This document shows positions 1-6,623 of a stretch of DNA of 25,328 bases, in pieces (position 1 is the first letter of the stretch; every line of letters starts with the position of its first letter). The translations under genes and the position numbers were made by a program. The notes beneath the pieces were generated by a model that was given only the letters and a program-made list of their open reading frames with translations, ran no database searches and was not told where the DNA came from. Origin of the DNA: an uncultured Ruaniaceae bacterium (GTDB lineage Bacteria > Actinomycetota > Actinomycetes > Actinomycetales > Beutenbergiaceae); NCBI GenBank assembly GCA_938004115.1, contig CALKWS010000178.1:1-25328 (forward strand), read 5' to 3'.

Positions 1-716
1 CCGGCATCGCGCTCGTTGTTCCCGGTGACGTCGCCGGCCGGGCCGTGCGCGCCCCGGGCCCAGCGCTCCGCGCTCACCCGCAACGCCGCGGGCGTGAGGG
101 TCGGGTCGCGTTCCAGCCCGCGCAGGCCGTTCCACGCCAGGTTCACCAGGTGAGCGGCCACCACCGCCTTGTCCGGGCTGCGTGCCTCCAGCCACCACTG
201 CCCGGTCAGCGCGATCATGCCCACCAGCATCTGGGCGTAGATCGGGGCCGTCTGCGGGTCCAGGCCCTGGCGTTCGAACGTCGCCCCGAGGATGTGCTCC
301 ACCTGGGTGGCCACATCACCGATCAGAGAGGAGAAGGTACCCGTGGCCTGGGCGACGGGGGAGTCGCGCACCAGGATCCGGAAACCGTCGGTGTTGGTCT
401 CGATGTAGTCCAGCAGCGCCATCGCGGTGGCCTGCACCGTCACCTTGGGGTGCCCGCCTCGCTCGAGGGTGCCGGTGAGCGCAGCCAGCAGCGTCTGCAC
501 CTCCCGGTCCACGATGACCGCGTAGATGCCCTCCTTGCCGCCGAAGTGTTCGTACACCACCGGCTTGGACACCTGGGCGCGGGCGGCGATCTCCTCCACC
601 GAGGTGGAATCGAACCCCTTCTCCGCGAACAGCGCCCTGGCCACATCCAGCAGTTGCTCGCGGCGTTGCCGGCCGGTCATCCGGGCGCGGACCGGTCGGC
701 GGGATGGCTGGGTCAC
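1..716 (-). CDS. TetR-family transcriptional regulator (3' end cut by window edge)
   Basis: This is a DNA-binding repressor-type protein with an N-terminal TetR helix-turn-helix and a ligand/dimer domain behind it. The frame reads continuously from GTG 716-714 to base 1 with no stop, so about 238 residues are present and the C-terminus lies outside the window. The HTH is clear: a segment FAEKGFDSTSVEEIAARA, then QVSKPVVYEHFGGKEGIY, which is the classic TetR turn with the Y-x-H-F-x-x-K-E-x-L/I core. The GTG start is supported by an AGGGGG ribosome-binding site six bases upstream; an ATG 12 codons later is the alternative. It diverges from tRNA-Gln and glmU. The short dyad GTGAC-N4-GTAAC (732-745) in the shared upstream region could be its own operator, but that is only a guess. 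A TetR gene sits beside glmU in M. tuberculosis too (Rv1019, from memory), so it is probably ancestral here. The ligand is unknown. Confidence 0.9.
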   Translation of the reverse strand, partial: MTQPSRRPVRARMTGRQRREQLLDVARALFAEKGFDSTSVEEIAARAQVSKPVVYEHFGGKEGIYAVIVDREVQTLLAALTGTLERGGHPKVTVQATAMALLDYIETNTDGFRILVRDSPVAQATGTFSSLIGDVATQVEHILGATFERQGLDPQTAPIYAQMLVGMIALTGQWWLEARSPDKAVVAAHLVNLAWNGLRGLERDPTLTPAALRVSAERWARGAHGPAGDVTGNNERDA

Positions 717-775
717 ACCGCACCCCCTGACGTGACGTGGGTAACCTGGGCGGAACAACGGGCGCTCAGAGACAC

Positions 776-786
776 TACAGTAGGGT
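776..786 (+). promoter_or_regulatory. Candidate -10 region for tRNA-Gln
   Basis: TACAGT (776-781) and the overlapping TAGGGT (781-786) both fit the actinobacterial TANNNT -10 pattern and lie about 60 bases upstream of the mature tRNA 5' end. No good TTGACA-like -35 is visible. The assignment is weak and could also serve a longer transcript. Confidence 0.35.
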
Positions 787-843
787 TCTGTCGCTCTGGC
801 AGGAGCCCGGTGAGCACGGATGAACCGGGCCGGTGCCACTCCT

Positions 844-915
844 TCCGCCCTGGTGTAACGGCAGCACGCCGGCCTTTGGTGCCGTGTGGTCCAGGTTCGA
901 ATCCTGGGGGCGGAG
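844..915 (+). tRNA. tRNA-Gln (anticodon TTG)
   Basis: A complete cloverleaf can be folded by eye. The seven-base acceptor stem TCCGCCC (844-850) pairs with GGGCGGA (908-914), followed by discriminator G915. The D-arm contains GTGTAACGGCAGCAC. The anticodon loop CTTTGGT (874-880) places TTG at 876-878, which reads CAA/CAG codons. The T-arm is CCAGG-TTCGAAT-CCTGG (891-907). The first anticodon-stem pair (C869 with T885) is mismatched. No CCA is encoded after the discriminator, so it must be added enzymatically, as is usual in Actinobacteria. Confidence 0.95.
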
Positions 916-962
916 CACCGGACGAGGGTGACGCCCGGCGCAGCGCGGTCCGATCGGGGCAG

Positions 963-968
963 TACAGT
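963..968 (+). promoter_or_regulatory. -10 box of a leaderless glmU promoter
   Basis: TACAGT is followed by exactly six bases and then the glmU GTG at 975. That places the expected transcription start on or next to the start codon, the usual geometry of leaderless actinobacterial genes. No Shine-Dalgarno sequence precedes the GTG, which agrees with leaderless translation. No -35 motif is convincing. Confidence 0.6.
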
Positions 969-974
969 GGGCGC

Positions 975-2588
975 GTGAGCAGACACGCCCCCGCTGCCGT
1001 CATCATCCTTGCCGCCGGCCAGGGCACCCGTATGCGTTCGGCCACGGCCAAAGTGCTGCACCCCATCGGGGGACTGTCCCTGCTGGGCCACGTGCTGGCC
1101 ACCGCACGGGACCTGGACCCCGACCACCTGGTCACCGTGGTGCGCCACCAGCGCGATCAGGTCGCCGAACACGCCACCACCCTGGACCCCGACGTGCTCA
1201 TCGCCGACCAGGACGAGATCCCGGGCACCGGCCGGGCCGTCCAGTGCGCGCTGCACACCCTGGACCTGGCTGCCCAGGGCCGGTCGCTGGGCGACCACGA
1301 CGCACGTGACCACCCGCCGCGTGCCGACGACGTGACCGTGCAGGGCACCGTCGTCGTGCTCCTGGGCGACGTGCCGCTGCTGCAGGCCGACACCGTGCAG
1401 GAGGTGATCGACACCCACCATGCGCAGGGCAACGCGGTGACGGTGCTGAGCACCCACGTACCGGACCCCAGCGGCTACGGGCGGATCGTGCGCGACGACG
1501 ACGGCACCGTCAGCCAGATCGTGGAGCACGCCGACGCCACCGAGGGCCAGCGTGGGATCACCGAGATCAACTCCGGGGTGTTCGCCTTCGACGCGGCGGT
1601 GCTGCGCAGCGGGCTGGACGCCATCGGATCGAGCAACCAGCAGGGCGAGGTGTATCTGACCGACGTCCTCGCCCACGCCCGGCAGGGCGGGCACCGGGTC
1701 GGGGCGGTGGTCACCGACGACGCGATCCAGGTCGAGGGGATCAACGACCGGGTGCAACTGGCCACGCTCGGCGCCGAGCTCAACGCCCGCATCCTGCGCC
1801 GGTGGATGCGCGCCGGGGTGAGCGTGGTGGACCCGGCTACCACCTGGGTGGACGTGCATGTCGAGCTGGAACCCGACGTGACCCTGCTGCCCGGCACCCA
1901 CCTGCACGGGCACAGCCACATCCTCAGCGGCGCGACGATCGGCCCGGACACCACCCTGCGGGACGTGCAAGTGGGCCAGGGCGCCACCGTGGTCCGGTCC
2001 CATGCGGAGGAGGCCCAGATCGACGCCGGGGCCACCGTGGGCCCGTTCGCCTACCTGAGGCCGGGCAGCGCGTTGGGCGAGCGCGGCAAGATCGGAGCGT
2101 TCGTGGAGACCAAGAACGCCCGGATCGGGCCGGGATCGAAGGTGCCGCACCTGTCCTACATCGGCGATGCCACCATCGGCCGGGAGACGAACATCGGCGC
2201 CGCCTCGGTCACGGTCAACTACGACGGTGTGAACAAGATGCGCACCACCATCGGCGACCACGCCCGCACCGGCGCGGACAACATGTTCGTGGCGCCGGTC
2301 ACCATCGGGGACGGCGCCTACACCGGCGCCGGGACGGTGGTGCGGCGCGATGTGCCACCCGGTGCGCTCGGTGTGTCCGGGGGGCCGCAGCGCAACATCG
2401 AGAACTGGGTGCTCAGCCGTAGACCGGGAACAGCGGCGGCCCGGGCCGCCGAGGCGGCCCAGGAGGCGGCCGACGGCGAGGGGCAGGGGGCGGGCCTGTC
2501 CGTCCAGGCCCGCGGCGAACGGAACCGCGCAGCAGACCGTGAACGTGAACACGACCAGCACGTCGATCGACAGGGTGAGGAGCGATGA
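975..2588 (+). CDS. glmU: Bifunctional UDP-N-acetylglucosamine pyrophosphorylase / glucosamine-1-phosphate N-acetyltransferase GlmU
   Basis: GlmU makes UDP-GlcNAc for peptidoglycan in the cytoplasm: the C-terminal half acetylates glucosamine-1-P with acetyl-CoA and the N-terminal half adds UMP from UTP. The protein has 537 residues from GTG 975. The nucleotidyltransferase motif LAAGQGTRMRSATAKV is at 12-27, with GDVPLL further on. The left-handed beta-helix half carries RPGSALGERGKIGAFVE, the catalytic His392 (PHLSYIGD) and the NYDGVNK motif. An insertion rich in His/Asp/Arg precedes the GDVPLL strand, and an Ala/Glu/Arg-rich tail of about 55 residues follows the last hexapeptide repeat; such tails occur in actinobacterial GlmU. 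The open frame extends upstream through the tRNA to base 45, but homology starts at VIILAAGQG, so GTG 975 is chosen. The stop overlaps the prs start by four bases (ATGA), implying translational coupling. Confidence 0.97.
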   Translation: MSRHAPAAVIILAAGQGTRMRSATAKVLHPIGGLSLLGHVLATARDLDPDHLVTVVRHQRDQVAEHATTLDPDVLIADQDEIPGTGRAVQCALHTLDLAAQGRSLGDHDARDHPPRADDVTVQGTVVVLLGDVPLLQADTVQEVIDTHHAQGNAVTVLSTHVPDPSGYGRIVRDDDGTVSQIVEHADATEGQRGITEINSGVFAFDAAVLRSGLDAIGSSNQQGEVYLTDVLAHARQGGHRVGAVVTDDAIQVEGINDRVQLATLGAELNARILRRWMRAGVSVVDPATTWVDVHVELEPDVTLLPGTHLHGHSHILSGATIGPDTTLRDVQVGQGATVVRSHAEEAQIDAGATVGPFAYLRPGSALGERGKIGAFVETKNARIGPGSKVPHLSYIGDATIGRETNIGAASVTVNYDGVNKMRTTIGDHARTGADNMFVAPVTIGDGAYTGAGTVVRRDVPPGALGVSGGPQRNIENWVLSRRPGTAAARAAEAAQEAADGEGQGAGLSVQARGERNRAADREREHDQHVDRQGEER

Positions 2589-3565
2589 CAGGAATCACGA
2601 GCTACGGGGAGAAGCGGCTTGTCGTGGTCTCCGGCCGCGCCCACCCGGCGCTCGCCGCCGATGTCGCCGCGGAGTTGGGGATCGAACTGGTGCCCACCAC
2701 CGCCTACGACTTCGCCAACGGGGAGATCTACATCCGCTTCGCCGAGAGCGTGCGCGGTGCCGACGTCTTCGTGCTGCAGTCCCACACATCGCCGATCAAC
2801 CAGTGGATCATGGAGCACCTGATCATGGTCGATGCGCTCAAGCGCGCCTCGGCCAAGGAGATCACCGCCGTGATCCCGTTCTACGGCTACGGGCGGCAGG
2901 ACAAGAAGCACCGTGGTCGTGAACCGATCTCCGCCCGGCTGGTCACCGACATGTTCCAGACCGCCGGCGCCGACCGGTTGATGAGCGTGGACCTGCACGC
3001 CGCCCAGACCCAGGGGTTCTTCAACGGGCCGGTGGACCACCTGTGGGCGATGCCGATCCTCACCGATTACGTCCGCAGCCGGGTGGACACCTCCAACGTC
3101 ACCGTCGTCTCCCCGGACGCCGGGCGGATCCGGGTGGCCGAACACTGGGCCGCCAAACTCGGCGGCGGGCCGCTGGCCTTCGTGCACAAGACCCGGGACA
3201 TCGGCCGGCCCAACCAGGCGGTAGCCAACCGGGTGGTCGGGGACGTGGAGGGCCGCGACTGCGTGCTCGTCGACGACCTGATCGACACCGGCGGCACCAT
3301 CGCCGAGGCGGTCACCGTGCTGCAGAACGCCGGGGCCTCCTCGGTCATCGTGGCGGCCACCCACGGGGTGCTGTCCGATCCGGCCGCGCAGCGCCTGTCC
3401 GAGTGCGGTGCCCGGGAGGTGGTCGTGACCGACACCCTGCCGATCACGCCGGACCAGCGGTTCGACAACCTCACCGTGCTGTCCATCGCCCCGCTCCTGG
3501 CCCGGGCGATCCGCGAAGTGTTCGACGACGGGTCGGTCACCTCCCTGTTCGATGGCAACGCCTGA
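2585..3565 (+). CDS. prs: Ribose-phosphate pyrophosphokinase (PRPP synthase)
   Basis: It transfers pyrophosphate from ATP to ribose-5-phosphate, giving PRPP for purines, pyrimidines, His, Trp and NAD, and in actinobacteria also the decaprenyl-phosphoryl-arabinose precursors where these are made. The 326 residues match the usual class I length. Diagnostic parts are the flexible loop RQDKKHRGREPISARL near residue 105, the Mg-binding VDLHAAQTQ (135-143), VVSPDAGRIRVAEHW, and the PRPP loop DDLIDTGGT (230-238). The ATG sits inside the glmU stop (ATGA), with GAGGAG just before it inside glmU. The downstream HAD gene begins 14 bases before the prs stop. glmU and prs together are a conserved actinobacterial pair, so the assignment is very safe. 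Confidence 0.97.
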   Translation: MTGITSYGEKRLVVVSGRAHPALAADVAAELGIELVPTTAYDFANGEIYIRFAESVRGADVFVLQSHTSPINQWIMEHLIMVDALKRASAKEITAVIPFYGYGRQDKKHRGREPISARLVTDMFQTAGADRLMSVDLHAAQTQGFFNGPVDHLWAMPILTDYVRSRVDTSNVTVVSPDAGRIRVAEHWAAKLGGGPLAFVHKTRDIGRPNQAVANRVVGDVEGRDCVLVDDLIDTGGTIAEAVTVLQNAGASSVIVAATHGVLSDPAAQRLSECGAREVVVTDTLPITPDQRFDNLTVLSIAPLLARAIREVFDDGSVTSLFDGNA

Positions 3566-4376
3566 ACGGGCCGGTTCCTCCGGCGGGGGTGCCACCGGGA
3601 CCCTGACCCCAGCGGTGCTGGTCCTGGACTTCGATGGCACCGTGTGCGTGGGCGATGCGCCGATCCTGGCCTACGCCGAGCAGGTGGCCGCGCGCCTTCC
3701 GCACGGATGCAGGGCCGGCTTCCGGCGCGCGGTGGAGCAGTTCCTCGCCGGCGAATCGGCCCTCCCCGGGGTCGAGGACGGCTACCAGGCCGTGGTCCAC
3801 CTCGTCGGGGACGGCCTGGACGAGGCGTCGCTGTCCGCGGCCTACCTGGCCTCCCGGCAGGACCTGGACCACCGCGCCACCCACCCGCCGGACGGGCTGA
3901 CGGCGTTCCTCGACGAGGTCCGCGCCCAGGGCGCTGCCGTGGTGCTCGTCACCAACGCGCCCCTGGTGGGGGTGGACACCTGGCTGAGCGCCCACCGGGT
4001 GATCGACCATCTCGACGCCGTGATCCCGGACGCCGGCAAGCCCGCCCGGATGCCCGAGGTCCTCACCGGGATCATGCGCCAGTACCGCTGCGAACCCGGG
4101 CAGGTGGCCAGCGTGGGCGATGTGTGGCGCAACGACATCGAACCGGCCCTCGACCTGGGGGCCGCCGGGATGTACATCGACCGGTACGGTGCGGGCCACG
4201 GGTCGGCGACCGCGACCGCGCGGACGTTCCCCGGGCTGTACCCCCGGATCCGGTCGTGGCTGCAGCAGGTGCTCACGGACGTGGGAGGGTCGCCCGGCGG
4301 GGGCGCACATGTCGAGGGTCCGGGCACCCAGGCCTGGAACCGCGAAGCCCCGTACACCGAGAGTTCACCCAATTGA
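3552..4376 (+). CDS. HAD-superfamily hydrolase (phosphatase-like)
   Basis: This is a haloacid-dehalogenase fold enzyme, most likely a phosphomonoesterase; the substrate cannot be read from sequence. The 274 residues show HAD motif I VLDFDGTV (about 23-30, nucleophile and acid Asp pair), a helical cap region (about 40-115), motif II VLVTNAP, motif III Lys in DAGKPARMPE, and motif IV SVGDVWRNDIEPA with both acidic residues. A C-terminal stretch GGSPGGGAHVEG is low complexity. The ATG at 3552 overlaps prs by 14 bases in another frame, which suggests coupling to prs; a GTG at 3615 lies too close to motif I to be preferred. Its last codons overlap the candidate PHO box that precedes phnD. It might act with the neighbouring importer in phosphorus scavenging, or as a PRPP/sugar-phosphate housekeeping phosphatase with prs; context supports both. 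Confidence 0.85.
   Translation: MATPERAGSSGGGATGTLTPAVLVLDFDGTVCVGDAPILAYAEQVAARLPHGCRAGFRRAVEQFLAGESALPGVEDGYQAVVHLVGDGLDEASLSAAYLASRQDLDHRATHPPDGLTAFLDEVRAQGAAVVLVTNAPLVGVDTWLSAHRVIDHLDAVIPDAGKPARMPEVLTGIMRQYRCEPGQVASVGDVWRNDIEPALDLGAAGMYIDRYGAGHGSATATARTFPGLYPRIRSWLQQVLTDVGGSPGGGAHVEGPGTQAWNREAPYTESSPN
4352..4373 (+). promoter_or_regulatory. Candidate PHO box (PhoP-type direct repeats) upstream of phnD
   Basis: Two consecutive 11-nt units are seen: GTACACC+GAGA (4352-4362) and GTTCACC+CAAT (4363-4373). The Streptomyces-type PhoP operator consists of 11-nt direct repeat units whose first seven bases are GTTCACC-like. The first unit matches 6/7 and the second 7/7. The site lies in the last codons of the HAD gene, about 40 bases upstream of the putative phnD -10. 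PhoP binding is inferred, not shown. Confidence 0.55.
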
Positions 4377-4395
4377 GACATGCCAAGCCTTCCGT

Positions 4396-4437
4396 GTCCA
4401 CGATGCGATCACCTAGCGTGTTTCTGTGTGTGATCGC
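4396..4437 (+). promoter_or_regulatory. phnD promoter with flanking inverted repeat and second PHO-like pair
   Basis: GCGATCAC (4405-4412) and GTGATCGC (4430-4437) form a perfect 8-bp inverted repeat with a 17-bp spacer, and the spacer contains TAGCGT (4414-4419), a TANNNT -10 candidate. The same DNA also holds a weaker 11-nt-spaced pair, GTCCACG (4396) and GATCACC (4407), which is in phase (44 bases, four units) with the stronger PHO box at 4352. The geometry suits a regulator clamping the -10; the factor is unknown. Confidence 0.45.
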
Positions 4438-4496
4438 GTGGGCGACGAGGCATGACGCGAGACCGGTAACCACCCACGAGTGAAACAAGGGAAACG

Positions 4497-5531
4497 ATGA
4501 AGCGACGCACGACCTGGGCTGCCATGGCAGCCGCCACCCTCCTGCTGTTGAGCGCCTGCGGCAACGGGGACTCGGGTGACGACGGGGCAGCCGAGAACGG
4601 CGCTGCCGAGAACGGTGCTGCCGAGAACGGCGCGGACGAGGGCGGGGACCGCCCCGACTCCCTGGTGCTGGGTCTGGTGCCGTCCCAGGACGTGGACAAA
4701 CTGGTAGAGGACGCCGACGTCCTCGGCGACCTGATCGGTGCGGAACTGGGCATCGATGTGGAGACGTTCATCTCCGACAACTACGCCGCACTGGTGACCG
4801 CGATGCAGACCGGGCAGGCCGACATCGGCATGTTCGGGCCGATCGCCCTGGTGCAGGCGGCCGACATCGCCGGTGCCGACGTCGTGCTGCAGTCGGTACG
4901 CCGGGACTCTCCGACGTATCACACGCAGTGGTTCACCAACGATCCCGACACCTACTGCCTGGACGACGTGGTCGAGGTGGAGCAGGAGGACGGCTCGATC
5001 TACACCTTCTGCAACGGCACCGACGAAGCGAGCGAGGGGCCCATCGGGGAGGACGCGCTGGCCCTGATCGAACAGGACACCCCGCTGTCCATGGTGGATG
5101 CCAGTTCGGCCTCGGGGTACTTCTACCCGGCCACCCAGCTGGAGAACGCGGCCGGGCTGGACCCGCTGGCCCTGGACGTGGCCTTCGCCGGCGGGCACCC
5201 GAACTCGGTCCTGAACGTGGCCCGTGGGGACTTCGCCGTGGGCGTGAGTTTCGATGACGCCCGCGACAACCTCGTGGAGGAGGACCCGGAGATCGGGCAG
5301 AAGGTGACGGTGTTCGCCTACTCCGACGAGATCCCGAACGACGGGGTGGCCCTCAACGGCGAGTTGCCGGAGGACCTGCGCCAGGAGATCGCCGACGCCA
5401 TGGTCGCGGTGATGGAGACCGAGGAGGGCGCCACTGCCTTCGATGAGGTGTACAGCATCGAGGGCCTGGTGCCGGCGGACCTGGAGGCGCTGGACCTGGC
5501 ACGGCAGGTGGAGCAGAACTTCGCCGAGTGA
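4497..5531 (+). CDS. phnD: Phosphonate/phosphite-type ABC transporter substrate-binding lipoprotein
   Basis: This is the extracellular solute-binding lipoprotein of the PhnD family; it captures phosphonate, phosphite or a related phosphorus oxyanion for the permeases encoded downstream. The 344 residues start at ATG 4497 behind AAGGGAA. A basic start (MKRR), a hydrophobic stretch and the lipobox LSAC put the lipidated Cys at residue 21. A linker with three AAENG repeats follows. The mature domain begins at SLVLGLVPSQDV, with GQADIGMFGP and DASSASGYFYP (201-207 for DASSASG), the counterpart of the family's oxyanion-binding S/T-S-G segment. Two cysteines, 154 and 172, bracket a short acidic insertion and may form a disulfide. 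The genes phnC, phnE and phnE follow on the same strand after a strong hairpin. No catabolic gene is present, so PhnD, PtxB-like or HtxB-like specificity cannot be separated. Confidence 0.9.
   Translation: MKRRTTWAAMAAATLLLLSACGNGDSGDDGAAENGAAENGAAENGADEGGDRPDSLVLGLVPSQDVDKLVEDADVLGDLIGAELGIDVETFISDNYAALVTAMQTGQADIGMFGPIALVQAADIAGADVVLQSVRRDSPTYHTQWFTNDPDTYCLDDVVEVEQEDGSIYTFCNGTDEASEGPIGEDALALIEQDTPLSMVDASSASGYFYPATQLENAAGLDPLALDVAFAGGHPNSVLNVARGDFAVGVSFDDARDNLVEEDPEIGQKVTVFAYSDEIPNDGVALNGELPEDLRQEIADAMVAVMETEEGATAFDEVYSIEGLVPADLEALDLARQVEQNFAE
4584..4643 (+). repeat. 15-bp in-frame tandem repeat in phnD linker
   Basis: Three successive 15-bp units (4584-4598, 4599-4613, 4614-4628) encode GAAEN three times, differing only at third positions near the unit start; a fourth, diverged unit (GADEG) follows to 4643. 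It forms the flexible spacer between the lipid anchor and the binding domain. Confidence 0.85.
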
Positions 5532-5569
5532 GGCCGGCGCGGCCTGAAGTACGACTGGTCTGACCCATA

Positions 5570-5604
5570 GGGTGGTGCCGGCGGGGAGACCGCCGGCACC
5601 ACCC
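5570..5604 (+). other. Perfect 15-bp hairpin between phnD and phnC
   Basis: GGGTGGTGCCGGCGG (5570-5584) pairs without mismatch with 5590-5604 around a five-base loop GGAGA. It starts 38 bases after the phnD stop and ends 18 bases before the phnC ATG, next to the phnC ribosome-binding site GAGG. No U-tract follows, so it may be a partial terminator or a 3'-end stabiliser that keeps phnD mRNA above phnC-phnE mRNA. Confidence 0.75.
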
Positions 5605-5622
5605 AGTCATGAGGATGCTGCG

Positions 5623-6585
5623 ATGATCGAGTTCCGGGACGTGTCCGTCACCTACCCCACGGGGACCAAGGGGCTGGACGGGGTGAGTCTGACCATCCCC
5701 GAGGGCGAGTTCGTCGTCATCGTGGGTCTGTCCGGAGCAGGCAAGTCCACCCTGGTGCGCTCGATCAACGGCCTGGTGCCCATCACCGGGGGGAGCCTGC
5801 AGGTGGGAGAGACCGACCTGAGCGGGATCCGGCGCCGCTCGCTGCGCACGCTGCGCTCGGACATCGGGATGATCTTCCAGGGGTTCAACCTGGTCACCCG
5901 GACGTCGGTGATGAACAACGTGCTCACCGGACGGTTGCACTCCACGTCCTCGCTGCGGTCCATGCTCGGCTGGTACTCCCGGGCGGACAAGGAGATCGCC
6001 TTCGACGCACTGGAGCGGGTGGGCATCCTGGAAAAGGCGTGGGTGCGCGCCTCCCAGTTGTCCGGTGGGCAGCAACAGCGCGTCGCGATCGCCCGCGCCC
6101 TAGCCCAGCAGCCCCGGGTGATGCTCGCCGATGAGCCGGTGGCCTCCCTGGACCCGCCCACCGCCAACGCGGTGATGCGTGACCTGCAGCGGATCAACCG
6201 GGAACTGGGCATCACCACCGTGGTGAATTTGCACTTCCTGGACCTGGCCCGCCGCTACGGGGACCGGATCATCGGTATGCGGGCGGGCAAGGTGGTGTTC
6301 GACGGTACCGGGGCGCAGGCCGACGACGCGGTGTTCGAGCGCATCTACGGCCGCTCCCTGACCGCCGAGGACGTCGCCGCTCCCGGCGCTCCCGCCCGAG
6401 CCGGCACCGACGCGGGCGCCGGCACCGACGCGGGCGCCGGTGCCGACGCGAGTACGGAGACGGGGACCGGTACGCGTGACGGCGAACCGCTCGACGACGC
6501 CGCCAGCACCTCACCCGGCTCGGTGCAGGCAGCGGGCACGCCGCGGGTCGCGTCCACCCCGACCGACCCGGCGGCGACGCCATGA
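5623..6585 (+). CDS. phnC: Phosphonate-type ABC transporter ATP-binding protein with long low-complexity tail
   Basis: This is the ATPase that powers import through the two PhnE-like permeases. The ATG at 5623 follows GAGG and gives MIEFRDVSVTYP, the normal PhnC start; the frame opens further upstream inside the hairpin, without homology. All motor motifs are intact: Walker A GLSGAGKST (35-43), Q-loop Gln86, signature LSGGQ (146-150), Walker B VMLADEP (166-172), H-loop His204. The conserved domain ends near residue 250, the usual PhnC length. A further stretch of about 68 residues is Ala/Gly/Asp/Thr-rich and contains an 18-bp repeat; that extension is unusual for the family. Its stop TGA overlaps the ATG of a 13-codon mini-ORF that leads into phnE. 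The family assignment is firm; substrate as for phnD. Confidence 0.92.
   Translation: MIEFRDVSVTYPTGTKGLDGVSLTIPEGEFVVIVGLSGAGKSTLVRSINGLVPITGGSLQVGETDLSGIRRRSLRTLRSDIGMIFQGFNLVTRTSVMNNVLTGRLHSTSSLRSMLGWYSRADKEIAFDALERVGILEKAWVRASQLSGGQQQRVAIARALAQQPRVMLADEPVASLDPPTANAVMRDLQRINRELGITTVVNLHFLDLARRYGDRIIGMRAGKVVFDGTGAQADDAVFERIYGRSLTAEDVAAPGAPARAGTDAGAGTDAGAGADASTETGTGTRDGEPLDDAASTSPGSVQAAGTPRVASTPTDPAATP
6403..6456 (+). repeat. 18-bp tandem repeat in phnC tail
   Basis: Units 6403-6420 and 6421-6438 are identical (encoding GTDAGA twice); 6439-6456 is a diverged third copy (GADAST). The repeats keep the frame and lie outside the ATPase domain. Confidence 0.85.
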
Positions 6586-6623
6586 CCCTCCGCTCCGGCG
6601 CGACCGGCAGGGCGGCGACATGA
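6582..6623 (+). CDS. 13-codon mini-ORF linking phnC and phnE by ATGA overlaps
   Basis: The ATG at 6582 overlaps the phnC stop (ATGA, 6582-6585), and the mini-ORF's own TGA (6621-6623) overlaps the ATG of phnE (ATGA, 6620-6623). The peptide would be MTLRSGATGRAAT. The 34-base gap between phnC and phnE is therefore bridged exactly by an open frame, so ribosomes ending on phnC could restart and carry on to phnE. No function for the peptide itself is suggested. Two ATGA overlaps in a row could be chance; translation is not proven. Confidence 0.35.
   Translation: MTLRSGATGRAAT

Noticed and set aside
732..745. GTGAC-N4-GTAAC dyad as a firm TetR operator
   Set aside because: Arms are only five bases with one mismatch; kept as a remark in the TetR entry but not called as a site.
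45..974. Upstream extension of the glmU frame through tRNA-Gln and antisense to the TetR gene
   Set aside because: GlmU homology starts at residue 9 after GTG 975, and the extension would run over a tRNA; it is an accidental open frame.
2318..3640. 440-codon antisense frame over glmU, prs and the HAD gene
   Set aside because: It has no recognisable domain and covers three well-supported genes; codon-bias shadow.
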